This document shows, piece by piece, positions 39,342 through 50,189 of a DNA stretch of 64,000 nt (positions within the stretch are counted from its first letter, which is position 1; each line of letters opens with the position of its first letter). A model generated the notes under the pieces. That model worked only from the letters and a program-made list of their open reading frames with translations. It was not told where the DNA came from and did not search any database. The position numbers were made by a program, and so were the translations under genes. Source of the DNA: Gentiana macrophylla. Taxonomy: Eukaryota; Streptophyta; Magnoliopsida; Gentianales; Gentianaceae. The stretch lies in assembly GCA_026214975.1 (NCBI GenBank), contig CM047808.1, positions 53,904,583 through 53,968,582 of the forward strand, given 5' to 3'.

Positions 39342-39668
39342 AAAAAGAAAATAAAAAGGTTAGTAACTTGCCTCGCCGGCTGTTACACTCGCCTGGCAGA
39401 CTCAAAAAAATACAGACTCCGACTACTGACTCGACTCTGATCTAACAGAAACGATTCTGGCAGAATTTAGACCCTCGGTTTATCGGGGTGGACCCTCGGT
39501 AAACCGGTGGCAATTTTCCTCCTGAATTCACAGAACTCACTATGTACGACTCTAGTATAAACAGACTATAAAAAAGACTCACTTAAACAAACTCAAATAT
39601 ATACAGCAACTCAATCTTAAATAAAAAGTATTCTTGACACGAGTCCCCGGCAACGGCGCCAAAAATGT
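39342..39668 (-). other. Element B leader with tRNA-Asp primer binding site
   Basis: The minus strand reads TGGCGCCGTTGCCGGGGA at 39644-39661, a perfect Athila-type tRNA-Asp PBS. It lies seven bases from the LTR end. The CCCTCGGTTTATCGG motif occurs near 39472 and CCCTCGGTAAACCGG near 39492. Confidence 0.88.
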
Positions 39669-39832
39669 TGATCGCGTGCAAAACACTTACTAGCAATAGG
39701 ACTAGGTCCATCGTAGTAGAGTACTGGCAAGTCAAGGTCGATCCCACGGAGACTCGTAAGAACGTCTAATTATCAAAATTGAATTGTCACAATAACGGTC
39801 TACGACCAACTATATAATATATAGACAGTAAT
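39669..39832 (-). repeat. 5' LTR of element B, inner part
   Basis: It begins TGATCGCGTGC and follows the element A LTR until about 39830, where the CACTA-like element starts. The LTR resumes at 50851 at the corresponding position (ATTGGTGCCTC). Confidence 0.85.
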
Positions 39833-40059
39833 AACTACAACAAAAGTGTACGTTTACGACATGTATTTACGGTGTTCTTTTATGAACGCAGTAAATATTG
39901 ATGTTTTGTGGCCTACTTTAATATATAAGCTGTAAATTTGTATTAAATTGAGTCCACTTAAGGCTTCCATTAATTATTTCTCCGTGAAATCACACATTGG
40001 GTGTGAAGTAGGGTGTAATCGGTAGAGTGAAGTCGATCTTCTCTCGGCTTTTCGATTTC

Positions 40060-40440
40060 ATTTCGACTAAAAAGTTCGAGGCTCGAAACTCGGCTCGAGC
40101 TCGATCGAGCATTAAAAGCAAGATCGAACTCGACTCGCTAAGTACTCGACAAAGCTCGACTCGCTCGTAAGCTCGATTATTTTAGTAGAATTCAATTGAT
40201 TTTTAATGAAATATGGCAAGATCGAGCTCGATTAAATCTAATACTCGACTTGAATAATATTTTTTAATTATGAAAAATAATATTTTATAATAATTTAATT
40301 AATTAAATAATTATTTAATCAAGCTCGATTAAGCTCATGAGCTACTCGATTAATATATTTTAAAAACTCGAGCTCGACTCGGTTAATTATTCGAGTAAAT
40401 GACTGATTCGAACTCGAGAAAAAACCGACCGAGTCGATCT
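40060..40440. repeat. AGCTCGA-rich degenerate repeat
   Basis: Many imperfect copies of AGCTCGA / ACTCGAC / TCGAGC in both orientations flank an AT-rich centre (about 40255-40320). The palindromic motif makes the block self-complementary. It resembles a common plant repeat, but I cannot assign a family. Confidence 0.55.
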
Positions 40441-40552
40441 CTCATGAGTCAGATCACGAATAGATCGAAAGAAATTTCAAATTTCATTTACTGTACTAGT
40501 GTGAAGAGGAGCAAATAATATCCGAATGATAGTCTGTGCAGCAGTACATGTA

Positions 40553-40660
40553 GCATCCGGCCGCGTCGGATGATCTGCGTCGTTGATCGGTGTTAGATTT
40601 ATATTATAATATGATCTAACACCGATCAACTACAATGCAGATCAGCCATTGGCCGGATGC
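40553..40660. repeat. Foldback repeat (MITE-like), 108 bp
   Basis: The outer arms GCATCCGGCC / GGCCGGATGC and the inner arms TTGATCGGTGTTAGAT / ATCTAACACCGATCAA pair around an AT-rich loop (TTATATTATAATA). Intermediate segments pair in part (ATCTGC / GCAGAT). It is a compact hairpin with no coding capacity. Confidence 0.7.
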
Positions 40661-42384
40661 ACAGTATATGTAATGCAATCTACTATCAGTGCTTAATAAT
40701 ATCCCCTGGCAACTTCCATACACAAATCTTCATCTTTTACATCTCTGTCTTTGTAATCTTCTTCACGGGTCTGAAAGTCTTTTTTTCAGGGAAGGGCCTG
40801 AAAGTCTGAATATGGTTCTTTTCTACCATCCTCATATTACTCCCAATATGATGTTACCTTTTAACGTTTTATCTTCGATTTCTCTAGCTTTGTAGTCGAA
40901 GTCTTAAAGAGGAACTCTCGAGAGATCCTTTCATCTTCTTAAATGTAAAATCTATTCTTCTCGATTCCATTTGGTTTATCGTTCTTGAGGTTAGTAATTC
41001 GTCCCTTTCGGAGTAAAAACAATGAGAATTTTATGATGAAGAATCTGTTGGACATCGGCAAGCAACAAAGGATTGATGGAGTTCATTCGAATTTGGCTTC
41101 CATTTTTCATCTAGTTTCTGCTTCTGCAGTATGGGAGTGAAATTCAGATTCAGAGCATGTAAATGCTCATTTCGTGTTTGTTCAAATGCCAAAAAGAAGA
41201 GACTTAGATTAGCTCATGTTCATGTCGTGTTCGTGGAAATACCGAAAAGAAGCAACTTGGATTAGCGCATGCACACAAGGTGATTGTACAGAAGCCTAAG
41301 TCAGTACCCCAAGTGGCCGCCGACTCCAATATTGCTCTACGGTTGAAATTATTCACAGGTAACACATATCCCTGAAATGTTAACCACATTTCCTTTGTTT
41401 GTTCCTGAAAGGTGATTGATGATGGTGCGCTAAATTGGTTGGTGATGAAAATAAATTGTTGTGAGAAAAAGGAAGTTGTGGATTGCCTCACATATATACT
41501 GCTGAAATTTCTGATTTTTCATTTAAGAACATATCTTTTATGATTGTTACTCAATTGTACTCTTTGAGTTTATTGTAAATTTTTTGGACTGATACTATTG
41601 TGTTGTCTTGCAGTTTGGACTAATCTCCTGTTTGTTTTCCTTCTTTTGTGCCAAATTTTGAGCATTGTTCCAGAGAGTGTTTAATCTAGTATCTATTTAT
41701 TAAGGTTTGATCTTTGACCTAACGAGCCAATATTGTCTACTACAGTTAATCATAGCCAATAGGTGTTATCCCAAAGTTGTTGAATGATACTTTATAAGTT
41801 ATGTTCCTCATTCTTTATAGTTATGCTTCTCTGGGATATTTTGCTTGACTTGGATGATTAGAGTCCATCTACTAGCAGGTATTTTTAGCAACGGTGCACT
41901 TTCTGTTGACCAATTCCATTTTATCGCATTTTGCTTCACTTAGCACTGTTTCTAAAGCATTAAAGAAATCTCGTTTTGCTGTCAATCAGGGAAGTGCAAA
42001 GCTTTTTTTTAATTCTTCACCATATTTACATCTAATCAAGCAATTATTTCCCATATAAGAACTGATGTGTAGCCTACTAGGTGTATGATGGTTAGGAGGT
42101 GGAGTGTTGGAGTTCTATGATCTTTATATAAGCATTATTTGTATCGTATAGCTATTTTTCTTTGATATCTTAATATTTTTGTATATCTGTAAGCAGCTTG
42201 GGAATCGGGATGTTGTATGTTGTAATTTGTTTAATATATTCTTTCTTGCATGCACTTAGTATGTATGCAGACTTTTAGTTGAACTTTTGTGTTCCGGTTG
42301 ATCTTCCTGAGAAATGATCCTTAATATTTCACCTATTTGCGTAGACAATGCAAGATAAGCACTACTTGCACTTTATGAGTACAG
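40661..42384. other. CACTA interior without recognisable genes
   Basis: This is AT-rich non-coding sequence that may include intron or upstream sequence of the captured CCR4 gene. It holds an imperfect tandem duplication of about 54 bp at about 41167-41272. The small ORFs are not supported by any motif. Confidence 0.5.
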
Positions 42385-43328
42385 GCTAATACACATGTGA
42401 ACATTCAACAAGATTTAAAGGATGTCAAGCTGTGGCAGGGTCTTATCTGGCTTCTTAGCGAGTTTGTTTTTCTACTGCACGTTTTCTGCTCATTAGTCTC
42501 ATCTAAAATTTGTCTTTCACTCATCAGATTCATACATTACTGAAGGGGTTAGAAAAAATTGCTGTAAGTGCTGATATACCGATGCTTGTATGTGGAGACT
42601 TTAATTGTACACCTGGCAGGTACACTACCAATTCATTAGTCATTACAGTTATGTTACCAACACTATTATTTCGCATAATGTCTCGATGTTCTGATGTTTT
42701 ATTCCAAATAAATTTGACCTTCGGATATAGTGCTCCTCATTCTCTTCTTGCTATGGGGAAAGTTGATCCAATTCATCAAAGATTTAGCAGTTGATCCTCT
42801 CGGGATTTACGTCCTCTTAGTAAACTCACGGATCAGCTGCCACTGGTAAGTTCTTGTGTTGGGGCTTCTTGTTATTATAAACATGGTATTGTAATTTCAC
42901 TTGGTTCTTTTGTCTAGGTAAGCGCTTACTCGTCTTTTGCTAGAATGGGTGTTGGGCTTGTTATCGGTTGTCTCGAGCAACAACGTAGGAGGATGGATTC
43001 AACTACAAATGAACCTATGTTTACTAATTGCACCAGAGATTTTATTGGAACTCATTATTACATATTCTATTCAGGTAGCTTGAATATTCATTTTTCTTGT
43101 TCTCTTCTCTTAATTTTTTTAAATGAACAAAGCGAAGATTGAGCTTCATCCATTAATCTAAGGGTTTTTCTCTGTGCTTTCAGCCGACTCATTAACTATC
43201 GAATCCTTGTTGGAAATTTTAGACGAGGATTGCTTGAGGAAAGATACGCCCTTCCTTTGCCAGAATGATCCTCTGATCCTATAGCGTTGTTGGCTGAATT
43301 TCGTTGTAAGCCTCGAACTCGTCGTTAA
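42385..43328 (+). pseudogene. CCR4: CCR4 deadenylase 3'-end fragment with introns (captured pseudogene)
   Basis: Five exon-like blocks at about 42385-42438, 42528-42619, 42731-42845, 42918-43074 and 43184-43328 are separated by introns with mostly good GT/AG ends. They encode in order ANTHVNIQQDLKDVKLWQ, HTLLKGLEKIAVSADIPM, CGDFNCTPG, PHSLLAMGKVDP, SAYSSFARMGVGL, CTRDFIGTHYYIFYS and a tail ending KPRTRR. This is the C-terminal part of the plant CCR4 exonuclease/endonuclease/phosphatase domain, which shortens mRNA poly(A) tails. Frameshifts near 42778 and 42800, and damage in the last exon where the catalytic SSDH segment should be, make it non-functional. Retained introns show it was copied as DNA, not from mRNA. 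Confidence 0.85.
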
Positions 43329-44217
43329 ATACTTGGTATGATGTTTTTCCTTACTTTGTCCTTCTTGCAATGCTAGTTCTTTAATCCTTATTTTGCGTGT
43401 TTGGAATTTAAGAAAAGTGATGTTTGAGTCTATAAAATAGAAATTTTGTCCTAATGTGCAGGGTGCTCTTAACGCACACAGCATGTCTTCACCCGAAATG
43501 AAAGCATTGCATTATTTATTTATTTTTCTTGGTGCGTTTGTGGACTTTTTAGTTTAGTTGTTTTCACCTTTTTATATGAAGTTGTTTGCTTCAGGTTTTC
43601 TTGGCTGAAGGAAACAAAAGATGGCAAAGTTTAAGTATAATACTGAATGAAAAGAAGGGTTTGGGGGGGGGGGGGGGGGAGGGGGGTTGATAAAGAAAAG
43701 GCATTAAGAACAGTAGTAGAGTGATGTTTACAGTGGGGATCCCTTGTTAGGCATAATATATCCCTGCAATTGGCTTGGTAGCTGTAGCCACAGCTTGTAT
43801 CATGTTTTTACTCTCCATTTCTCATAGTACAATCTTATTGATTCCAAGGCTTTTCTTTTAATTTTAATAGAAATGTCTTGTTTACACGTTACATGGTGCC
43901 ACACAAATGTCTCGGCATTTTGACTATGGCTGTTGATTACATTGAGGTGCTTATAACATCTGCAAGCAATATGAAATGGTAGTTTTTCTTGATTACAAAA
44001 ATAATGTTTTTTAGTGTTTGTTAGATGCTACTATTACGAGCCTCGACTTGAATTCAAGATCAACTCGAACTGTTGTGTGCCCTTTCCTTTTCGTTTGCAT
44101 GGGCACCGTGACTAATGAGATTGAGTGCACTGCATTGGTATGTAATATATTGTTAAAAACCATCATTGGTAGCTCTTAGGCCTCGGATATCTCCGGGACT
44201 GTTCTTGGCATCTCAAT
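43329..44217. other. CACTA interior, no gene; contains a G-run
   Basis: No conserved frame is present. A run of more than 20 G with single interruptions lies at about 43659-43686. Just before the copia insertion, about 44182-44222 is open and exon-like, continuing at 49320-49362 if K is removed, but I do not recognise it. Confidence 0.5.
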
Positions 44218-44222
44218 ACTTC

Positions 44223-44482
44223 TATTGAGAAGATTTGGTAGTTATTGAAAATATTCCCTAATTATGGAGAATATCTCCTAATTATTATTATTGTCTTTCC
44301 ATCTTGAATGTAGCCGGATTATAAGGCATGTGTTGTTATTCTGTTAAGATTTAGGCACATGTGCTAAATCAGTGGATTAGAGTCGTAGTCTACTAAGTTT
44401 CCTTTCATGGTTGTATAAATTCACTATCTTGGCTATGAATAAAACATAAGAGTTAAAACATAAATTGTTCTCTTTTCTTACA
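44223..44482 (+). repeat. 5' LTR of element K
   Basis: The LTR is 260 bp and ends TTCTTACA. Its first bases read TATTGAG where the 3' LTR keeps TGTTGAG. A GTATAAATTC TATA-like box lies at about 44413. Confidence 0.92.
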
Positions 44483-44530
44483 TGGTATCAGAGCCTACTT
44501 ACACACAAATACTTTACTAATTAAAATCTG

Positions 44531-45986
44531 ATGAATTATCGGGCGGCCTTTACCGGAGAAAGGTCTCCCACCTCTGGGAGCACCACTTCCGTCGGTCCAC
44601 CAACGGGTATGGAACCACAGGGGACCGATCTCCTAGCCAGTGGTGATATTTCCAAACACAATCCTAGCCCGATCCTTCTCCCAGCCAGGAAATTGGATAG
44701 CAAAAACTACCTTGAATGGGCACTAGCCATCACACTGGCCGTGGATGGAAAAGAGGAAAATTGGGTTTTCTAACTGGTGATGAAGCTGCACCACCAGAAA
44801 CTGACCCCAAGTTCAGAACATGGAAGTCAGAAAACTCAATGATCACGACTTGGCTCATAAACTCAATGGAACGCAATGTAGCCAAACCCTATATGTTCTT
44901 AAAGACAGCCAAAGTCATATGGGAAGCAGTCAAGGAGATGCATTCAGATTTGGAAAATTCATCCCAAATCTATGAACTTAAACCAAACTCTGGAGTCTCA
45001 AACAGGGGGACAGGGATGCCATTACCTATTACAATGACATTGTATCTCTATGGCAAGAATTGGATCTGTGCCATGAAGATAAGTGGGAATGCACAGCTGA
45101 CAGTGTCAAATTTAATAAGAGAGAGGAGAATGAAAGGGTTTATTCATTCTTGGCTGGCCTGAATCAGGATCTGGATGAGGTCAAGGGCAGGATCCTGGAC
45201 TGAAATCCTTTACCATCCCTCAGAGAAACGTTTTCGAAGTAAGAAGGAGGAATCAAGGAGAAAGGTCATGCAGTCTGGACATCTGAGGTAGATTCATCTG
45301 CAATGGTGGCAAGCAAGGGATACAACAGAGATGAATCAGCAAGAAGAGCTGAGAGACAGAAACTTAAGTGTGATCACTGCAAGAAAAGTGGACACACTAA
45401 GGATGTTTGCTGGGGAATTCATGGGAAACCTGCTTCTTGGAGAAACAGGGGTGCTAACTCTAAACAAGGAAAGGCTAATCAGGTATCTTCAGATTCTGGG
45501 CCACAATCTTTTGCAGGGACACTTCCATTCACTCAAGATCAGTTGGAGCAACTGAGTAAAATTCTAAACTCACAACTTTCAGTAAAATCCCAACCAAATT
45601 GTTCTCTAGCTGAATCAGGTAATCATTTTTCCCTATCTGTTCTAGGAATCAGTCAGAGCCCTCAGTGGATAGTTGACTCTGGAGCAACTGACCACATGAC
45701 CGGTTCTTCTGATTTTTTCCTTAATTATAACCCCTGTCCAGGAAACCAAAGAATAAGGCTTGGTGATGGATCTTTTTCCACCATTGCTGGAAAAGGTTCC
45801 ATTTATGTGACACCTGATATAACCCTTAAAAATGTTCTCCATGTTCCCAAATTAGCCTGTAACCTTTTGTCAATCTGTAAACTAACCTCTGATCAGAATT
45901 GTGAGGCTGTGTTTTCTAAAGATTGCTGTCTATTTCAGGACAAAGCTTTGGGGAAGATGATTGGCAGGTCTAGGCTGATGGGATGA
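44531..45986 (+). pseudogene. gag: Element K gag and protease; frameshifted
   Basis: The gag start at 44531 leads into the UBN2-type motif NYLEWALAITLAVDG. A one-base shift near 44770 moves it to the frame 44716-45162, and further damage follows to 45303. The frame 45303-45986 holds the zinc knuckle CDHCKKSGHTKDVC (near 45370) and the copia protease motif WIVDSGATDHMTGS (near 45667), followed by the usual LHVPKLACNLLSICKLT block. The product would build and mature the particle; this copy cannot be translated intact. Confidence 0.87.
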
Positions 45987-46039
45987 CTCTACATACTGGA
46001 TTCAGGGTTGGACTCACCACATCAAAGCCTAATGAGAGG

Positions 46040-46920
46040 AGGTTACCACACACTGTCCTACAATGTCCAGAATAAGATCCTGGTCTTACATAGGAGATTA
46101 GGACACCTTAGTTTTTAATATATGAAAAAATTGTTTCCTGGATTGTTTGTTGGTAATAAGGATTTGTCTTTCAATTGTGAAATCTGTCTGCTTGCAAAAC
46201 ATACCAGACAAGTTTACCCAACTCAACCCTATGTTCCCTCAAAACCTGTTACTATGATCCATAGTGATGTGTGGGGTCCTTCTAGGGATAGTACTTTTAA
46301 CAAAAAAAGGTGGTTCATCACACTCATAGATGATCACACACATTTAACTTAGGTATACTTAATGAGGGACAAATCAGAAATGGACACAGTTTTTAACAAT
46401 TTTATGAAATGATAAATACTCAGTTTCACACTCAAATTCAGATTCTGAGGAGTGATAATGGAACAGAGTACTTCAATCAGTACCTAGATGGATACCTACG
46501 TGAGAAAGGTATAATACACCAAAGTTCCTGTGTAAAAACACCACAACAGAATGGTGTTGCGGAGAGGAAAAGCAGCACTTGTTGGAGGTGGCTAGAACAC
46601 TTTTGTTTACCTCAAGTTCGTCCAAAGACACTATGGGGTGAAAGTATTCTAAGCGCAACATACCTAATCAATAGGTTACCATCAAGAATACTGGACATTA
46701 AGACTCATTTACAAGTGTTTCAAGAACATTTTCCAGCAAACAAACTGGTAGGGCACTTACCACTAAAAATATTTGGATGCACAACATATATCCACACCTA
46801 TAATCAAGGGAAATTAGACCCTAGGTCAAAAAAATGTTGTTTTATTGGTTACTCACCCACAAAAAGAGGCATAAATGTTTTGATAATACTACTGGAAAAA
46901 CCATAGTCACCATGGATGTC
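46040..46920 (+). pseudogene. pol: Element K integrase; stops and frameshifts
   Basis: The HHCC region (LHRRLGHL, then CEICLLAKHTRQ) spans about 46090-46215, with a TAA near 46118. The core follows with IHSDVWGPS, ITLIDDHTHLT, a stop at about 46350, then LRSDNGTEYFNQY and TPQQNGVAERK. A frameshift lies after that motif near 46575, and the frame then continues to about 46906. Catalytic Asp, Asp and Glu positions are recognisable. Confidence 0.83.
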
Positions 46921-47083
46921 ACTTTTTTGAAGAAAATATGTTTTTTGACCATAGTCAATTTCAGGGGGAGTCTAGAGATAAAAGTGTGGATCCTAGTCTA
47001 AAGAGTGTTACAGTTTCCTAGACTTTGAACCTGAACTAGAGTTAGAAAAACCTAGTGAACTAGAGTCTGATTCTTGATAGAAC

Positions 47084-49045
47084 ATGGACAAGTGTGGGGA
47101 TAAATGCCAACATCAGCCTGTCAAGAATACTGACCCTTCAGAATCTCTCAAGGAAAGACCATTCCAGGGAAAGGCGTATGTGAGAACACACCCTAAGAAA
47201 GTATCTGAGACTCCTAATGAGCCTATACAACAATCAGACCCTGAATCTTTGACTAATGAAACAGACAATAACTCTGAGGAGTCAGAGCACACAAGCACTG
47301 AATCTGAGCATGAAACAGACCCAGACTCAAACACAAAACAAGCCAAATCTGACTCTCCAAAAACAAAAGCAGAAAAGCAACTGCTAGATGTACCTATAGC
47401 CATCAGAAAACAGACCAGAAGCTGTACACAGCACCCTATCTCTAGTTACCTATCATATGCCAACCTATCCCCATCTTATAAAGCCTTCACCTCTACCCTA
47501 TCTAACACTACTATACCAAAAGATGTTCATGAAGCTCTATTGGTCCCTGAGTGGAAGGAGGCAGTCCTGGAAGAGATGAGGGCCCTGAAGAAGAATGGTA
47601 CATGGGGAATGGTTTCTTTTCCAGAAGGAAGGAAAACAGTGGGGTGCAAGTGGGTGTTTGTGGTGAAATACAAGGCTGATGGCAGTATTGACAGGCATAA
47701 GGCCAGGTTAGTGGACAAGGGCTACTCCCAAACCTATGGGATTGACTATTCAGAAACATTCTCACCTGTAGCTAAACTTAATACAATCAGAATACTTCTA
47801 TCCGTGGCAGTAAACCTAGATTGGCCTCTAATGCAACTGGATATGAAGAATGCTTTCCTCCATGGTGAGTTAAAGGAGGAAGTATATATGGATCCTCCTC
47901 CAGGGTTCATTGAACAGTTTGGTAACAAGGTGTGCAAACTCAACAAGTCCTTATATGGACTCAAACAAAGTCCAAGAGCTTGGTTTGACAGGTTTATGAG
48001 ATTCATGAAGAAAATTGGGTTTGTACATGGAAAATCAGATCACACCTTGTTTATTAAGAGGACATGGAAAGGTAAGTTAACTGCATTAATTGTGTATGTG
48101 GATGATATTATATTGACAGGAAATGATGAGCAGGAGACAGCTGAAGTTAAGAGACAACTGGCTTTTGAATTTGAGATTAAAGATCTGGGATCCCTGAGAC
48201 ATTTGGGAATGGAAGTAGCAAGATCAAAAAAGGGTTTAGTGTTGACTCAAAGAAGCTATACACTGGACCTACTGAAGGAGACAGGGCTTGAAGGGGCTAG
48301 ACCATCAAATACACACATGGAGTGTAATTTGAAACTGGGCAGTGCCAAAGGTGACCCTATGGATATGGGGAGCTACCAGAGACTGATTGGAAAGTTGATC
48401 TGTCTGGCACACACTAGGCCAGATGTGTCATATGCAGTAAGTACACTAAGCCAGTTTATGCACTCCCCAAATGAAGCTCACATGGAAGCAGTTAGGGGAC
48501 TGTTAAGGTACCTGAAGACCACACCAGGGAAGGGACTTTACTTTAAAAAGTCTGACAATAGAAGTGTGTTTGTATACACAGATGCAGACTGGGGAACATG
48601 TACAAAAGAAATGAGGTCTATGACAGGATACTACACCTATGTTTGGGGAAACTTGGTGACTTGGAGAAGCAAGAAACAACATGTTATGGCAAGAAGCACT
48701 GCTGAAGCAGAGTTCAGGGCAATGGCATTGGGAATCTGTGAAGGCCTGTGGATCAAACAAGTCATGAAAGATATTGGGGCAGAGATATCTGGACCCATGA
48801 GACTGTATTGTGACAACAAGGCAGCCATTGATATTGCAAATGACCCTGTACAACATGACAGGACAAAGCATGTGGAGATTGATAGACACTTCATTAAAGA
48901 GAAACTAGAAAGTGGGGTGTTTTGCGTGCCCTTCCTACCATCTACTCAACAAATTGTAGATGGACTGACCAAGGCATTGGGAAGGGGACAGTTCGACTAC
49001 TTTGTGAGCAAGTTGGGTCTGATAGATATCTTTTCCCCAACTTGA
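47084..49045 (+). CDS. pol: Element K reverse transcriptase-RNase H frame (open, 653 codons)
   Basis: This is a long uninterrupted frame. A Ser/Glu/Thr-rich linker (about residues 1-115) is followed by the copia RT: EEMRALKKNGTW, CKWVFVVKYKADGSIDRHKA, FSPVAKL, QLDMKNAFLHGEL, LYGLKQSPRAWF and the catalytic YVDDIILTGND (near residue 340). RNase H follows with YTDADWG and the tail KHVEIDRHFIKEKL. The usual VAKGYSQ reads VDKGYSQ. It ends just before the PPT and 3' LTR. It is probably the 3' part of a once continuous gag-pol frame, so it would need upstream translation to be made. It may still be transcribed. Confidence 0.85.
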   Translation: MDKCGDKCQHQPVKNTDPSESLKERPFQGKAYVRTHPKKVSETPNEPIQQSDPESLTNETDNNSEESEHTSTESEHETDPDSNTKQAKSDSPKTKAEKQLLDVPIAIRKQTRSCTQHPISSYLSYANLSPSYKAFTSTLSNTTIPKDVHEALLVPEWKEAVLEEMRALKKNGTWGMVSFPEGRKTVGCKWVFVVKYKADGSIDRHKARLVDKGYSQTYGIDYSETFSPVAKLNTIRILLSVAVNLDWPLMQLDMKNAFLHGELKEEVYMDPPPGFIEQFGNKVCKLNKSLYGLKQSPRAWFDRFMRFMKKIGFVHGKSDHTLFIKRTWKGKLTALIVYVDDIILTGNDEQETAEVKRQLAFEFEIKDLGSLRHLGMEVARSKKGLVLTQRSYTLDLLKETGLEGARPSNTHMECNLKLGSAKGDPMDMGSYQRLIGKLICLAHTRPDVSYAVSTLSQFMHSPNEAHMEAVRGLLRYLKTTPGKGLYFKKSDNRSVFVYTDADWGTCTKEMRSMTGYYTYVWGNLVTWRSKKQHVMARSTAEAEFRAMALGICEGLWIKQVMKDIGAEISGPMRLYCDNKAAIDIANDPVQHDRTKHVEIDRHFIKEKLESGVFCVPFLPSTQQIVDGLTKALGRGQFDYFVSKLGLIDIFSPT

Positions 49046-49052
49046 GGGGAAC

Positions 49053-49314
49053 TGTTGAGAAGATTTGGTAGTTATTGAAAATATTCCCTAATTATGGAGA
49101 ATATCTCCTAATTATTATTATTGTCTTTCCATCTTGAATGTAGCCGCGGATTATAAGGCATGTGTTGTTATTCTATTAAGATTTAGGCACATGTGCTAAA
49201 TCAGTGGATTAGAGTCCTAGTCTACTAAGTTTCCTTTCATGGTTGTATAAATTCACTATCTTGGCTATGAATAAAACATAAGAGTTAAAACCTAAATGGT
49301 TCTCTTTTCTTACA
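49053..49314 (+). repeat. 3' LTR of element K
   Basis: The LTR is 262 bp, TGTTGAGAAG ... TTCTTACA, followed by the target duplication ACTTC. Confidence 0.93.
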
Positions 49315-49319
49315 ACTTC

Positions 49320-49910
49320 TCCCTGGCTTACTCCTACCTTCCGCCACCAAATGAGCAGGCAAGTGGCATTCAATTCTTAAAGATCCAGAATGCAATTCAC
49401 ATTGTTTAATTGACTGGTAACATGTAAAATCATTAGTTCGAGCTCTTTGAAGAGTCACTCATTGAAAGATTGGTTGATTGCGTTGGTTTAGATTTGAATA
49501 CATATGACTACCCTTTTTAGTTTTCTCTATTGGTTGTAGGGTTAAGAGGTTAATAGTTATTGTTACTACATAGTGTAACGAATGAACCGACGTTATTATA
49601 AGATGAACATATAAACAACTGTTGCATTGGATCTTTATGTTGTAACATTTGGTTGACGGGATAATCTGGTGTTGCTCGACTTAGTTAATGTATGGTTGGT
49701 TAGGCACTAATTTTTTTCATAGTAGTGTGTTTGTTTTGAGCACTTTTATGAGTATCATGGTAGAAACTGCTGTTTGGGGTCACGTATGAAATTTTTGGCA
49801 CTTGAACAGTCTATTTGCTGTTTCCATTGTAATTGACATATCCATCATAGAGAATATCAAGTGCTATTTGATAAACGATAATCGTTCTGTTTTTTTGTCT
49901 TACAACTTGT
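49320..49910. other. CACTA interior, right of element K; no gene
   Basis: This is AT-rich sequence without a recognisable frame except a short exon-like open stretch to about 49362 that ends in CAG. Confidence 0.45.
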
Positions 49911-49916
49911 TTGCGG

Positions 49917-50011
49917 ATTTAGGTCTTGAAGTATGTGCTGATAACATGGTTGGAGACAAAATGGTACGTAGGATTTCTGGTGGGCAACAAAAGCGTCTCA
50001 CAATTGGTTAG
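49917..50011 (+). pseudogene. ABCG/PDR transporter fragment (signature-motif exon)
   Basis: The open stretch reads [18 protein letters not shown] followed by [12 protein letters not shown], and a TAG follows at once. This matches the first nucleotide-binding domain of plant full-size ABCG (PDR-type) transporters, where LGLD/E-xCADT-xVGD precedes the ABC signature ISGGQ-KR-TTG. Only this part of one exon is visible; Walker A, Walker B and the membrane domains are absent. It is a second host-gene fragment in the CACTA element, on the same strand as the CCR4 piece. Confidence 0.75.
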
Positions 50012-50189
50012 GCAATCCAATCTCCTCGAATGTAATTTTTTGTGATTCCTATATGCCCTTGTTTGCTCTGTTGTTATGCCTGCTACATTTAAACCCCAAT
50101 TATCATATGTTGGGCTCAGTGCTTTACCTAATCAAGTAAGATCTATGGAGGATATAACCGAATGTTTATTGCAGTATGTTTGTTGTACT

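Larger units (their letters stand above)
44223..49314 (+). mobile_element. Ty1/copia element K, full length, nested in the CACTA element
   Basis: This is a 5.09-kb element with 260/262-bp LTRs, an initiator-tRNA-Met PBS (TGGTATCAGAGCC, 44483-44495) and a PPT (TGAGGGGAAC, 49043-49052). The perfect target duplication ACTTC is at 44218-44222 and 49315-49319. The LTRs differ at only a few positions, so it is one of the younger insertions. The short LTR and compact size suggest the Ale/Retrofit group, a lineage guess from size only. Gag to integrase is broken while RT-RNase H is one long open frame. Confidence 0.93.

Noticed and set aside
44483..44495. tRNA-like sequence
   Set aside because: It is a primer binding site (TGGTATCAGAGCC), complementary to a tRNA end, not a tRNA gene.
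47113..48894. Several antisense ORFs of 63-128 codons
   Set aside because: They are reverse-strand shadows of the intact copia RT frame.
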